Source: Brachionus manjavacas
Lineage: Eukaryota; Rotifera; Eurotatoria; Ploima; Brachionidae
DNA length: 64,000 nucleotides
Direction of reading: 5' to 3'
NCBI GenBank assembly: GCA_019054805.1
Contig: JAHQIY010000003.1
Span: forward strand, 3,658,001 to 3,722,000
Positions 1 to 11,713 of the stretch are shown piece by piece. Each line of letters opens with the position of its first letter. Position 1 is the first letter of the stretch. Position numbers and translations under genes: made by a program. The notes under the pieces were generated by a model. It was not told where the DNA came from, searched no databases, and saw only the letters and a program-made list of their open reading frames with translations.

Positions 1-1229
1 ATAATAAAATAGAGTTGCTTGTAAATGGAATCAAGTACGTGACTAGGTTCTTTAAAGTAATAAAAATAAATTTATGAATTGCCAAATTAGATAAAATGCA
101 TTTTAGCAAGTTCTAATAAATAAATTATTCAAGAGATCAACTAATAATGTGATATTCCCCTTGTTTAAAATGTAATGGTCTCGATAATCACATTATCTCT
201 CTCAATCGGTTATCAATTGAATCCAATTCATTTCTACTATTTTAAGTTCTTGTTTAAATTAAATTGATATTTCTTTAGGCATGAAATTATTACCTGGGTT
301 TATTTTATGCAAGAAAAAAAATAAAAAATAAATATAAACATAAATTGGTTTAATATAAAAATAAATATAAACATAAATTTACGTAAAATGTGACAAAATT
401 TTGTTAATTAACGATATTTTACGTAATTTTTCGTAAAATACCTCTTTCTCACTTTTCGGATTTTAAGTTAATTTACGTAAAATGTGGTAAAATTTTGTTA
501 ATTAACGATATTTTACGTAATTTTTCGTAAAATACTGTTATCAAATCACCACTGTATATAGTACTAATTATCTAAATAGAACAAAAAAATAAAAATAAAA
601 ACAAAATATATTTTTTAAGGATAAAAAAATCAAATTCTCTATCGAGGCATTTTTTAGCATCCTCCAAAGAGCGAAAACTACAGAAAGGAAAATAACTTTT
701 ACCTTTTCCTCTAGTTTTTCCTTTAGTATTAGCTTTAAAGGCCTGATCTTGAGATATGTTACTAGGATATGTTGTAGGAATTTCTTCAATTACAGGCCTT
801 TTTTTTAAATTCCCGAGTTATTTTAAAGATTTATTTATTTATTCAATTAACTATGTCGAACTAGAGATAAGGCCAAAATGTAAAATCAAAAGTGTTAATT
901 TGAAAAACAAAACAAGAAAGATAAAAAAAATTCAAAGTGGCTATTTTTTTGAACATTATAGGATTGATTAATAAATAATTTTGTTTTTTTTTTGATTGTA
1001 TAAGAGTTTCATTTCAATCAATGATGTATCAATAAATTAAAATAGTGATCAATTTAAATGTAATTGACATTTATTACAAAAAATAACCAAAATGTTTTAT
1101 TTTGTTCCTAAATCAGTATTTTAATTTTTAAAATTGCAGATTATTGTTAATTAAAAATATTATACGCGATTTCTTTATTGCTATTAAAATACAAACATTT
1201 GATCAGAGTGAATTGACGTAAGCTTATAT
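1..1229 (+). repeat. Left arm of inverted repeat
   Basis: Reverse complement of 3733-5037. The two arms meet the unrelated centre at the shared word ACGTAAGCTTATA (about 1216-1228 here). The left arm holds two copies (about 379-450 and 475-535) of a block rich in TTTACG/CGTAAA. The right arm has one complete copy plus a partial one, so the arms have evolved separately. Confidence 0.85.
572..799 (-). pseudogene. MULE-like N-terminal coding relic, left-arm copy
   Basis: On the minus strand an open frame without a start codon matches the protein read from 4129-4386 on the plus strand. It keeps a basic patch (KGKTRGKGK) followed by FCSFRSLEDAKKCL. A run of A's shifts the frame at its 5' end relative to the other copy. 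The composition resembles the zinc-binding N-terminal region that precedes the catalytic domain in many MULE-type transposases, but no cysteine/histidine cluster or DDE part is present. It may be a captured exon. The MULE assignment is tentative. Confidence 0.35.
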
Positions 1230-1230
1230 G

Positions 1231-3732
1231 TTAAGATAATACGGAGAGAGTCCAATTCCACTTGGGCATATCCTAGTAACATTTTTGCATAAATAAATAA
1301 TAAGCAAAAATTAAAAATTTTCACTTTTTAATTATCACTAAAGTCAAAATTTTGTAAGATGAAATGTTTTCACCAAATTACTGTTCCTTCTAAGATCCCG
1401 TAATTTGTTTGCGTCGTCAAGATTAAAATTTGATCCATTAATTTATATTGTCCGATCGTAAATATCTTGAGAATTAAACGCCGAGTTAAATTCGTTTATC
1501 CATACTTTATTGGACCAGAAAATGAAAATCGACGTGATTGCATTGTTTCGTGTTGGTTTAAGGCGATATCGAGCGCACTGAACAGAGTCTTGTGGCTAAC
1601 TGGTTTGTCTAGCTTCTTCAAATTTAGCTTAACTGAATTCTTGAGAATCCACCGAGGAATTTCGCTTTGATTAGCTAGCGACATTGCTAACATTCAAATT
1701 TAACGTTTAGATTTGTCACGTGACGACGCTATTATTTTCCAATTTCAATTTTGCTAAGCCAAACGTTTTTAAGAAAATTTTTTTTGACATTTTTGTACTG
1801 GTAAAATTAATTTTAAAATAGCCTATAATGTTACTTTAGTAATGCCACACTTAAATTTTCCAAGTATTCAAGTATGAGTGTAGAGTGTAAATGTAACACT
1901 CACACTCAACACTTGGTTTTTTTCGTGTTTATGTCATAGATATGTCATAGATGAATAGAAGTTCATTTTCGGATTTATCAATGAAATCGAACAAAGCAAA
2001 AATTTCATTAATAGAAATTAGATCTCACATGAGATGCTTGCCGACTCACTATCAGGTAGATCATTTCGGTTTAACGTTTTTTTACTTTTTTGAGTCTATA
2101 CCATTAGGCATAATGCTGGTTTTAGTTCACTTTTATCAATGGTGATTTGCATTGACCATGTTTACTTTGCTGAAAAATGCAGTCTTTGTAGATGGAAAAA
2201 TGAATGATGATTTCTTGATATTTACCTGAGTTCCTCAAGAAAATATTTTAGCTTCATTTTTGTTGATCATTGTAATGTTCTTTGTTTTAAAGAAGAAGAG
2301 GAACTGATTTATTAAAAAAACTAAAACAATCGAGTCATAATCTATGAACATCAATATTCGAACTCGATTTTTAAGAGAACTAAAAACAACAGGAAAACAT
2401 AATGCTTAACATGACAACGAGTTTACCTCGAAATTAACTCAAAGAAAACAAAAACTTTGACTAACCAAGACCAAGCAAATATCGGTATATAATAAAATGT
2501 AAAACAAGAGAGAAAAAAATGAATGTCCAATTCCACTTGGGCGAAGAAGCCGAAAGAAAAGAGATCAAAACAAAAATGCAATAGACAATATCTTAACGAA
2601 ATCGAAAAAAATTTGAAAATGCAATGCAAGCAACATAAAAATAAACAGATTAATTCATAAACAATGCTTTACTGAAATCAAAGTCAGTTTTATGTCAATA
2701 GAAAATAAAATAAATGTTTTTTTAAATAAAAAGAGTATTAGAAACTTGGTATTTTTTTATGAATTTTGACTTTAGGGTTTGTGATATGATGATCCTTAAG
2801 ATAATATTTGTAGTTTAAAAAACTATCTACGCTCTGTTTTCCATTTTTTATCAATTGAGTATTTGTTAAAAAGCACCTCACGAAAGTAAATTATCACTAA
2901 AGTCAAAATTTTGTAAGATGAGATCAAAGTTTTTCGGGTTTTTGTCAGTGAGGTAAACTATGGTTCACCTATTACTGGAACGATTCTTGTTTTCAGGTTT
3001 TATGAACTATCAACAAATTTAAAAAAGCTAATGTAATGATTAAAATAAGATAGAAAAGATAATAACATAGAAAATTTAAAGTTGGGCGGAGTAGGAAAAT
3101 TTTTCGAAATAGATGAATCTATGTTCCCAAAAGTCAAACATTTAAATGGTGAACAGTTTATTTTAATTTTCTTTAATTTTTATTATTTATGCTGAAAGGC
3201 AAAGATTTAGGGAGAGAGCGCATTTAGGTATTTGGGATTATGGAAAGAGTAATACCAAGCCCACCAGATCATAGCAAATGCTATTTCTAAACTTCTTCCA
3301 AAAAAAATACTAAAAAACTTTTAACTAATCTTTATATTATTTTCGAGAATAAGCAATTCTATTAAATTGAGCTTTATTCAATTTGTTCGCATAATCTAAA
3401 AATCTTTCGTCTAATTCTATTTTGAACAAAAAAATTGGTTCAATATTTTTTTCAGATTTTAAAATAAAAATTAAACTCATTCTATTTCACTTAAGAGTTT
3501 AATTTCAAGTATGAAAATACTTGCAATACTAACTTAAAATTATTTTTTTGGTACTGAAAAAATAATTTGAAACATCGCACTTATGTCATTTTAACATTGG
3601 ATACATTTTGTAATTCAAGCACAAAAAATTAAACCATATTCAACAGAAATTTATTAAAAAAAATTTTAATTTACTAATTAAATATTTTACATATATCTAT
3701 TCATTCACTTAATATTATTATTTTTGTTTTTA
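1231..3732. other. Centre of the inverted-repeat element, no confident gene
   Basis: AT-rich sequence with small internal repeats. A word around TATCACTAAAGTCAAAATTT occurs near 1335 and near 2893, and TCCAATTCCACTTGGGC occurs near 1250 and near 2526. A short hairpin lies at about 1876-1909 (GAGTGT repeats against ACACTC repeats), and a palindromic GTCACGTGAC at about 1716. A short plus-strand frame at 1951-2060 ends at a possible donor (CAG|GTAGATC), but no partner exon was found. Confidence 0.4.
1496..1693 (-). CDS. Short hypothetical ORF (65 aa)
   Basis: This frame is less AT-rich than its surroundings and encodes a basic peptide with IPRWILKNSVKLNLKKL near the N-terminus and a C-terminal FSFSGPIKYG. 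I do not recognise it. A loose resemblance to the IPQWI region of ribosomal protein eL39 is too short to trust. The first two methionines (codons 1 and 4) are both possible starts. It lies just inside the left arm boundary in the unique centre of the element, so it could be captured host sequence or chance. Confidence 0.2.
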   Translation of the reverse strand: MLAMSLANQSEIPRWILKNSVKLNLKKLDKPVSHKTLFSALDIALNQHETMQSRRFSFSGPIKYG

Positions 3733-5037
3733 TAAGCTTACGTCTATTCACTCTGATCAAATGTTTGTATTTTAATAGCAATAAAGAAATCGCGTATAAT
3801 ATTTTTAATTAACAATAATCTGCAATTTTAAAAATTAAAATACTGATTTAGGAACAAAATAAAACATTTTGGTTGTTTTTTGTAATAAATGTCAATTACA
3901 TTTAAATTGATCACTATTTTAATTTATTGATACATCATTGATTGAAATGAAACTCTTATACAATCAAAAAAAAAACAAAATTATTTATTAATCAATCCTA
4001 TAATGTTCAAAAAAATAGCCACTTTGAATTTTTTTTATCTTTCTTGTTTTGTTTTTCAAATTAACACTTTTGATTTTACATTTTAGCCTTATCTCTAGTT
4101 CGACATAGTTAATTGAATAAATAAATAAATCTTTAAAATAACTCGGGAATTTAAAAAAAGACCTGTAATTAAAGAAATTCCTATAACATATCCTAGTAAC
4201 ATATCTCAAGATGAGGCCTTTGAAGCTAATACTAAAGGAAAAACTAGAGGAAAAGGTAAAAATTATTTTCCTTTCTGTAGTTTTCGCTCTTTGGAGGATG
4301 CTAAAAAATGCCTCGATAGAGAATTTGATTTTTTTATCCTTAAAAAATATATTTTGTTTTTATTTTTATTTTTTTGTTCTATTTAGATAATTAGTACCAT
4401 ATGGTGATTTGATAACAGTATTTTACGAAAAATTACGTAAAATATCGTTAATTGACAAAATTTTACCACATTTTACGTAAATTAACTTAAAATCCGAAAA
4501 GTGAGAAAGAGGTATTTTACGAAAAATTGCGTAAATTTTTAGGATTTTGAGATAATTTTGGTTAAATTTGGTAAAATTCAAAACGACCAATTTAAAATGC
4601 AAAATTTTTGAAAAGATGTCTTTTTTTTCGAAAAATCGAAAATTTAAAATAGATTTTTTTTATAACAATTTCAAAATAACTATTTTTTTAACCAATTTAT
4701 GTTTTTATTTATTTTTTAGTTTTTTTTTGCATAAAATAAACCCAGGTAATAATTTCATGCCTAAAGAAATATCAATTTAATTCAAACAAGAACTTAAAAT
4801 AGTAGAAATGAATTGGATTCAATTGATAACCGATTGAGAGAGATAATGTGATTATCGAGACCATTACATTTTAAACAAGGGGAATATCACATTATTAGTT
4901 GATGTCTTGAATAATTTATTTATTAGAACTTGCTAAAATGCATTTTATCTAATTTGGCAATTCATAAATTTATTTTTATTACTTTAAAGAACCTAGTCAC
5001 GTACTTGATTCCATTTACAAGCAACTCTATTTTATTG
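3733..5037 (-). repeat. Right arm of inverted repeat
   Basis: Reverse complement of the left arm (1-1229). It keeps the same order of landmarks: the shared AAGCTTACGT junction, the coding relic, the ACGTAAA block at about 4403-4540, and the outermost GAGTTGC word (as GCAACTC) near 5020. Confidence 0.85.
4129..4386 (+). pseudogene. MULE-like N-terminal coding relic, right-arm copy
   Basis: An 85-codon open frame without any ATG. It contains KRPVIKEIPITYPSNIS, the basic stretch TKGKTRGKGK and CSFRSLEDAKKCLDREFDFF. All clear codon differences from the left-arm copy (572-799) change the amino acid (for example K/E, I/T, E/Q, E/K, N/S), so there is no sign of purifying selection. The upstream sequence lacks a good acceptor. 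Best read as a non-functional transposase fragment carried inside a foldback element. Family assignment rests on general resemblance only. Confidence 0.35.
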
Positions 5038-5292
5038 TTAAAAAAATAGTTTTTCAATTTAATAAAGAATTATTTAAAACAATCCTTCTTTTGTCTTTCA
5101 TTTTACATTACAAATTCAGCAATTGAAAAAGTTAATAATTTTCGATTAAGAAATATGCACAAGATAAAGTGCATTTTTATATTGGAAAAAAGGGATAAAA
5201 TAAACCATTTTATTTCGACAATTTTTTTTTTCTTTTTAGATGATTTTAGCCAAAAATTAAATATTAAAATTCAGAAACTTTAATAGAATAGT

Positions 5293-5757
5293 TTATTCAA
5301 CTTTTAAAAATTCTGAATAATAAATATTATTTACACATGGTATAGTAATAAGCTCGGCAAACAAACACCCAATGTACCACATTGGTGCATACTCCAAAGT
5401 TATAACACCCATAAAATTATAAACAAAGTCATAATTCCAAGGGCATGCATCAAATTGCTTGAGTAAAAAACCATTTGAAAATTCCCAAAAATAAGTCCAT
5501 ATGACATAAATAAAGCCTCTAATTGCGATGGGGATTTTTCTTTTGACCAAATGTTTGCTCATTATTTCCATGACTAGATGAGAAGTGGCATAAATAAAAA
5601 AAGCCCAAACAGATGAAATTCCGGTCAACTTCCAGCTTTTCAGTGCAATCGAGTCATATATACTAGTATAGATTACTTCCATAAAAATTCCTTGAAGCCC
5701 ATATAAATAAAATTTTACCAAATTAGAAATTTTCAAAAATCGTCTATTTTCAGACAT
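5293..5757 (-). CDS. TMEM229-family multipass membrane protein
   Basis: Intact 154-residue intronless ORF, close to the usual length of vertebrate TMEM229B (about 167 residues). The family signature is clear and in order: GLQGIFMEVIYT at residues 20-31, WKLTGISSVWAFFIY at 42-56, WTYFWEFSNGFLL at 87-99, ACPWNY at 104-109 and GVITLEYAPMW at 117-127. Four hydrophobic segments (about 14-34, 46-64, 80-99 and 115-140) predict a multipass membrane protein. The family is linked to the ABC-transporter-like/YCF48-type membrane fold by weak similarity only, and its biochemical role is unclear. The stop codon overlaps AATAAA on the minus strand, a likely poly(A) signal. The first ATG is used; no upstream in-frame extension is visible. 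It sits alone between two TE blocks. Confidence 0.85.
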   Translation of the reverse strand: MSENRRFLKISNLVKFYLYGLQGIFMEVIYTSIYDSIALKSWKLTGISSVWAFFIYATSHLVMEIMSKHLVKRKIPIAIRGFIYVIWTYFWEFSNGFLLKQFDACPWNYDFVYNFMGVITLEYAPMWYIGCLFAELITIPCVNNIYYSEFLKVE

Positions 5758-6827
5758 CGCAATTCATAAGTTTCCTTTTGTATCATAATATATTTAAAGC
5801 TTTGAATTCAAACTGAATTAATCCTTGTATAAGTTTTTCTAAGAATTTTTAAATATATTTTCAGAGTAAAGTTTACAATTCTTCATAGACTTTCAGGATT
5901 AGTTTTAAAGACCAACTTTTCTCATCGAACCTTTTGACTACCTTAAGCTTTTTAATCAAATTCTCGCTTGGCCTTCTTGTTTTTTAAATTTATAAGACTC
6001 AGAAAATTAAATTTATGAACTTGGGTTTAAAATCTGCGTTATTTGAACTTTTAAATTGAATTATTGAGGACATATACCAAAAATACTATTTAGTTTTGGA
6101 TAAAGTTTAAAAAGAAAAAATTGAGAGGGGTTAGCTTTTCCTTTTTCTTTTTTCTTGGTATTTCCTTTTTTCACTTTTTTTGAAAGATGATTTAAGAGAA
6201 GAATTACTAGCTAAATTTCTTTTAATAAATAAATTATTTAAATCAACTGTTTTGAAAACACACTCATTTAATGAACCAGTTTGACTTCTCTCCATTGCAA
6301 ATGTAATTCTTATAACAAAATTGACAGCTTAAACTGCCTAAATTTTTTTTCCTATTCGCTGATTTTATCAAAAATTTACATAAAAAATTTTTGAAGGTAG
6401 ACTTAACACAATTTTTGATCCCATAGCTTTATTTCAGATTGAAAATGAATGTTGGGAACTTTTCTTCTGCTATAAAAAATATTTTTCAAATCGCAGAAAT
6501 GCAATTTTTTAAAATCTAATTTCCTAAAAAAATTGAGTAATTATTTATTTTTTTCTAATTGAATTAATTGAAATATTGAGCAATTCAATAATTTTTAAAT
6601 AATATTTACAAGTAAATTAAGTGACTCGATTTTCTGTCGCAATTTTTTACCTAATAATAAATATCTTGCTTTGCCTTGAACAAAAAATAAGTTAATAATT
6701 TCTGGGGGGAAAATTTTGACTTGAATTGAATTAAAAAGAAAAATATTAAATTTTTAAATTTAAAAAGATAAGTTTTTTATTCAATTAATTTAAAAAAAAC
6801 ATTTAAAAAATTTCAAGATTTGCGTTA
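5758..6827. other. Intergenic, no gene seen
   Basis: AT-rich sequence upstream of the TMEM229-like gene. A pyrimidine-rich tract lies at about 6133-6181. No open frame, TIR or RNA gene is recognised. Confidence 0.5.
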
Positions 6828-6968
6828 ATGTGCATCATAGTAGCATCTATGTGGAATGAGCTCCCGCATTCTTTCATTTTTTCAACTTCAACAAATACAT
6901 TCAAAGACAAGTTAGACAAATTCAGATCTCAGCAATTGGTGGCTAATATTACTACTATAGTGGAATAA
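6828..6968 (+). pseudogene. LINE ORF2 C-terminal relic
   Basis: The frame reads VASMWNELPHSFIFSTST followed by NTFKDKLDKF and a stop. This is the conserved C-terminal motif (WNxLP ... FKxxLDxF) at the end of CR1/Jockey-type non-LTR ORF2 proteins. Only the last 45 or so codons survive. No trinucleotide tail follows directly, so the copy is truncated at both ends. Confidence 0.65.
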
Positions 6969-7560
6969 ACCATAGGTTATACCTCTCCATCTGATTTTAC
7001 CAGATTGTAGTGTGACTTTCATTTCATCTTCAAATGAAAAAAAAATTTTCAGACAAAAACTGGGAATTGAAACACATCATTCACAAATAAATTTTTTAAA
7101 AAAATAAAAATTATCTTTTATTTATTACAAATAATTTTAGCTTTTTTTTGGTGCGTATATTTGTTTTAGAAGATCTTTTGAAAAATTGTTAAATAAAAAT
7201 CTTTAATCAAATTAAGCAAAAATATTAAAGATTTTTATTTTTAAAATCTGTAAATTTTTTAAATATAGTTATTAAATTTATTTTATCTTAAAAAAATATT
7301 ATTCTTTATTGTTTTTATATTATTCAAATTTACCTATGATTAAAAATTAATTTTAAATTACTAAATGCATCTGGATCAAATTGTTTTTAATTTTTTTTAT
7401 TATCAATAATCAATTTTTCCGGTTTAAAATGTTTAATGCCTCACACGGTATGTCATCAGAAATTGGAATTAACATGCCTTGGGTAATTTTTGAACATAAT
7501 TTTTTTTTTTTTTTAATTACCATTGAGAATGTCAATTTTGATTTTATAATTTAATTTTGA
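6969..7560. other. AT-rich spacer, no gene seen
   Basis: Low-complexity A/T runs between the LINE relic and the KDZ-like element. Nothing recognised. Confidence 0.5.
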
Positions 7561-7677
7561 AAAAATCCGGATCCATATTCTAGGTGATAGAAAAAATCCG
7601 AAAACAAAATCCGTATTTTCGCCACCTAAAATCATGGATTGACAATGAACTTTTAAATAAAAATTAATATGAAAAAA

Positions 7678-8030
7678 AATTGTCCTTTTGTGTACTTTTG
7701 CTATGAAAACTATTTACCCTAGCAAAAAAAGTGTCCTTTTGTGTACTTTTGTGTACTTTTGTTATGAAAACAATTTTCATTAGCAAAAAAAGTGTCCTTT
7801 TGTGTCCTTTTGTGTCCTTTTGTGTACTTTTGTTATGAATCTTTTTTTCCCTAGCAAAAAAGTGTCCTTTTGTGTCCTTTTGTGTACTTTTGTTGTGAAA
7901 ACTATTTACCCTAGCAAAAAAAGTGTCCTTTTGTGTCCTTTTGTGTACTTTTGTTATAAAAACAATTTTCATTAGCAAAAAAAGTGTCCTTTTGTGTACT
8001 TTTGGAGACTTTTGTTACATAATCATTTTT
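7678..8030 (-). repeat. Left subterminal minisatellite (about 59 bp units)
   Basis: About five units, each built from two or three GTCCTTTTGT 10-mers, then TGTACTTTTGTTATGAAAAC and a spacer ending TAGCAAAAAAA. The units are the reverse complement of those at 12326-12925. Open frames across the array are a by-product of the repeat, not genes. Confidence 0.9.
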
Positions 8031-9781
8031 CTTTAGTTAATCGCTCCTTATTCATATGTTTTAATGCATATTTGTAACCTGAGAACCAAAAATTTACTTT
8101 TTCTACAATTGATGTATTAGCATCCTTTATCTCAACATAATTGTTTGGGTTACATTCTGTTTTGCAGTATTCATTGGCCTTTTTGTGCCCTTTATAATGG
8201 AATCGATCAATAATAATAATTTTTTTTCTTAATTCAACTAATCTTGCTGTTTCTAGTTTAATCTTTTCGCTTGAGTCAATAAATTTTTTAGATGACAACC
8301 GTCATCATATCCGATATAAAGAGGTTTCTGTTCAATATTTTCGTAAACATCCATTAAAAAACATGTAGATTGAACAAGTGTTTCTGAGCCAAAAATTTCC
8401 CTAAATCCACATATAATTCCACAGTTGTACACGGCTAAAAACTCACCTACAGTTCTTGATTTTTTTTCACACGGCAAGGCAAATGTTTTTAGTGTTTTGC
8501 ATGAATTGTTATATGTATGGACATCTCTTAAAAATGATGTTAAAATCGAATTTGGTATCTGTTTTTCGGTTGCCCAGAAAGGAGATTTATCAGAATAAAC
8601 TACCAAATACATAACTTGATCATTTTTGCTAAGAAAACTATCATATATATTTAAATTTTCTTTGGAAAGTTTTCCTCTACTTGGCTTTATTTGACTTAAA
8701 CTACATTCAAATGTTGTATTTCCGTACTTGAATTTAACTAGCGGATCAATATGTTGATGATCTTCACAAAAATAGCTTTTTCTTTTAGGTGAATTTGGAC
8801 ATCCAATATCAACATCACCTTATATAATCATTGATTAGAATTTATTAACAATTAAAATTTAAATTTGCTATCGAGTTTTTCATTTTCACTAAAGGAAACA
8901 TACATTTTAATCGATTAATCTTATAATTTCCATCGATACTAATTACTTGAGAGCAATTTTGAAACTGACAAGCATTTCTATGAATTGGTCCACCCCAAAT
9001 ATTACTAAATAAGGAGAATACTGATCTATTGAACTCTTTTAAATTTAAATCCAATTGATTTATATAAAATGCATCAATGTCACTTAAGTTTTCTAATTCT
9101 ATTTTTGATTTCAATAAATTATAATAAAGATAGCATTCGGTTATTCTTTTTTCTTGTAAGAAGATAAAATCTTTATTGTTAGATTTTGACATTGTGAAAA
9201 AAAAAAATTATAGGAAAAAGATTTAAATGAAGAATGCTTAAATAAAATATCCGAAGTCAAACTAAGCAAAATTTTTCCATCAAAAATAATTTCATTCGAA
9301 AAAGAATAATAATTTGATTTCAGAACATCCGAGTAAAAAGTTCGTTTACCGCATTTATCAGTGTAAAAATTTAAATAGTATTTTTTGCCGCATCTCAGAC
9401 AAATTTTTATTGTATAGTTGACCTTGCTAGCCCCAAAATCAAAGCTATATAAGACTACATCAAAATAATTAAATACACCCAGATGCTCGATGGGACAAAA
9501 TAGGCAATATTTTAGATCTACTGAAAAATTGTTTAATTTGAATCTGTCTATCACCATATCTAACTCGTTTATATTTTCGAAAAATTTAATGGATAGATTT
9601 GAGAACCAAATTTAACCTTTTTTAAATAACTTTCGATGCTTGTTTTTTCAAAATTCTTGCCTGTGAAAATATTTAATATATTAATAATGACTGAAATATC
9701 CGAACTTTTTAATTTAGATAGAATTCGATGGAACACTAAAAGATCATCAATGCAACTAAATGGTTCCAAAAATGTATCCAT
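8023..9781 (-). pseudogene. KDZ-like (Kyakuja-Dileera-Zisupton) transposase, frameshifted
   Basis: Consecutive minus-strand frames form one protein broken by frameshifts. Reading 5' to 3': 9569-9781, starting MDTFLEPFSC; 9141-9557, with a CLRCGKKYY zinc-binding-like motif; 8845-9192, with HRNACQFQNCSQVISIDGNY; about 8253-8825, with GCPNSPKRKSYFCEDH and later YDDGCHL; and 8023-8298, with DRFHYKGHKKANEYC, NPNN and FWFSGYKYALKHMN. The Cys-rich N-terminal modules, the YDxxCHL core and the distal H-x-GHK...C...NP...W block are hallmarks of animal KDZ-type transposases as I know them. Shifts fall at poly-A runs near 8275 and 9200, and near 9560. A stop or short intron separates 8845 from 8825. The copy cannot make a full transposase, unless the A-run shifts are sequencing errors. 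Confidence 0.6.
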
Positions 9782-10373
9782 AGTCGATATTTTAATAAAG
9801 ATAATTTCTATATTTAAAATATGTTAAAATTTTATAATTTTTATTGATATTGAAACAAATTTTCATTTAAAGATTATATGAAAAGTTTTTACTTGTCTGC
9901 AAAATAATTTTTTTATAAATTTTATTAAATAAAAATAAATAAATATTTAAAAAGCTAAGCTACCAGCTTTTGGACCATGTATCATGGCGAATTTACACAT
10001 TTTTAACATTTTTTATTGATGATTTTATTTGCATGTCTTAATTGTAGTTCAGCATTTAAGTTCTAATGACCATAATTAAAAAAAATTATAAAATATTTTA
10101 TAGTTTATTATTTCAAATTTTGTACAAAATCTCGAACATAAGAAATTTTTATCGAAAAAAGTATTGAGGTTTTGATAATTGACTTTTACTTCGCTTGCAG
10201 ATTAAATTCTTTTCTTGTGATTTATAATGAAAAATTTAATTTTATGTTCAAATATAGATAAAGTTACATATTAAGATTTTAATTTTCGTCAATTTAGTTT
10301 AATTTACAAATATTTAGTTATTAAAAATAATAAAGAAATTACGAACAAAATTAAAAAATAAAGTTTTAAAATT

Positions 10374-10623
10374 TCACAACTCTTTCGGATCGATAATTAA
10401 GTACTCATCGCTTTTTGATTCCATTGATTTTAATTTTAATTTGGATTTTTTTTTGGTCTTTGTATCTATATTGGAATCTTGATTTGAATTATCTTCAGTT
10501 ATTTTTTTTTTTTACTTTTTTTGAATTATTTTCCAAGAAATTTTGAAAGCGATTGATATCTGTTCTTTTTAAAGGGGTTTTTGTGTTGCAGCTTAGATCT
10601 GAATTTTCTTTTGTTTGATCCTT
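10374..10623 (-). pseudogene. Charged coding-like fragment inside the KDZ element
   Basis: Two minus-strand frames joined by a shift in a poly-A run encode a lysine/aspartate-rich segment: NTKTPLKRTDINRFQNFLEN, then DNSNQDSNIDTKTKKKSKLK and a terminal SDEYLIIDPKEL before a stop. Unstructured charged linkers like this often precede transposase cores. No family is recognised and an intact start is missing. Its strand and position fit an upstream exon of the transposase at 8023-9781. Confidence 0.3.
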
Positions 10624-11006
10624 TTATATAAGAATCTTTTTTAATATTAATCTTAAAGAAATGCATGCAAAAGAAGTTTTATAAATTTATTTGAGAATTT
10701 TTAATTCTCTAAAGGTCTTATTCAGTTTGAATTAGACTTTCTATTCAAATCGCATGAACAGACTTCATATTATTTTTTAAATTGAATAGAGATTAAAATA
10801 AAGGTTATTTAATTAAAATCTTAAAATTTCCATGGATAGTCAATTAGATTTAACTATAAAATAAAAATTTGCTGTTTCAGAATTTCCTTTTTCAGAATTT
10901 GATTTTATTTGATCCTGCACCATTATGTACTTGATCAATATTTTTTTTTATTTTCCATGTTCCTATGTTCTTTTTAGTTTTTTTAATCATAAATAAAAAA
11001 CTAAAC

Positions 11007-11157
11007 GGGGTCCGGGGCGGAGCCCTGGTTTAGGGACTCGGGTATATTGAAGATTAGAGAAGTATTTGTTTAAAAATTAAAAGGGGTCCGTGGCGGAGCA
11101 CTGGTTAAGGGATTTGTCTATGTTAAAGATTAGAAAAGTTTTTGTTATAATTCAAAT
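11007..11157. repeat. Two-copy GC-rich tandem repeat (about 75 bp)
   Basis: GGGGTCCGGGGCGGAGC at 11007-11023 recurs as GGGGTCCGTGGCGGAGC at 11083-11099. Each is followed by CTGGTT...AGG and a GAAGATTAGA-like stretch (TTAAAGATTAGA in the second unit). The first unit can fold (GGGC/GCCC and CCCT/AGGG stems). It stands out sharply from the AT-rich surroundings. Confidence 0.75.
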
Positions 11158-11713
11158 TAATTATTTAACTAATAATAAAATGAAATCTTTATTTAGTTAT
11201 TTAAAAGTCCAGAAAGTTCAAGACATAAATCAGGGTTAAACGATTCTAAAATTAATACATTGTACAAACAGTATAGGGAGGATATTTACTTTTTAAATTT
11301 TCATTGTATTTCCTAAAATTTATTGATCATCACTAATTTAAGTTTAATTTAAATTAGTTAAAATGTTTAAGTTTTAAGTGTTTATATATTAGAGAAGAAT
11401 TACTATAGCTTCAGATACATTTGTCAAAATTTCAAAGTCAAGTCATGGCATTTTTTATCTGTTTTTTTTTTCAAATTAATTGATTTTTTAAAATAATTTT
11501 TTAAAAAAAAAATCTTATTTTTAAGTCTTAAAAAAATAATGTTTTGTAAATTAAATGCATATCTTTCTTTTAGTTATTATTATGATTTGATTATTATGTT
11601 TTTTTTTTATTAATAAATTTCTTTAACAAATTTTAGTCAAAACACTTGGTTCTATTTTACGATCCTTTAATTTCACTTTTTTTACTTACCGTAATTCCGT
11701 GTTGGGGAACGCG

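Larger units (their letters stand above)
1..5037. mobile_element. Large inverted-repeat (foldback-like) element, left end cut by window
   Basis: Bases 1 to about 1229 reappear in reverse complement at about 3733-5037, with scattered substitutions and small indels. The match runs to the first base of the window, so the true outer end on the left is not visible. The 2.5 kb centre is AT-rich and has no convincing transposase. Each arm contains a short MULE-like coding relic and an ACGTAAA-rich block. This is the architecture of a non-autonomous foldback or long-TIR DNA element. A segmental inverted duplication is the alternative. Confidence 0.75.

Noticed and set aside
568..789. 73-codon ORF in the left arm on the minus strand
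   Set aside because: Frame-shifted shadow of the relic frame that is shared between both arms.
1496..1693. Ribosomal protein eL39 match
   Set aside because: Only a short IPxWI-like word fits; the rest, including the terminal RRHWRR-type tail, does not.
7664..7978. 104-codon ORF over the left minisatellite, and similar ones at 12451-12639 and 12684-12872
   Set aside because: The frames are open only because the repeat unit lacks stops; the protein is a translation of the minisatellite.
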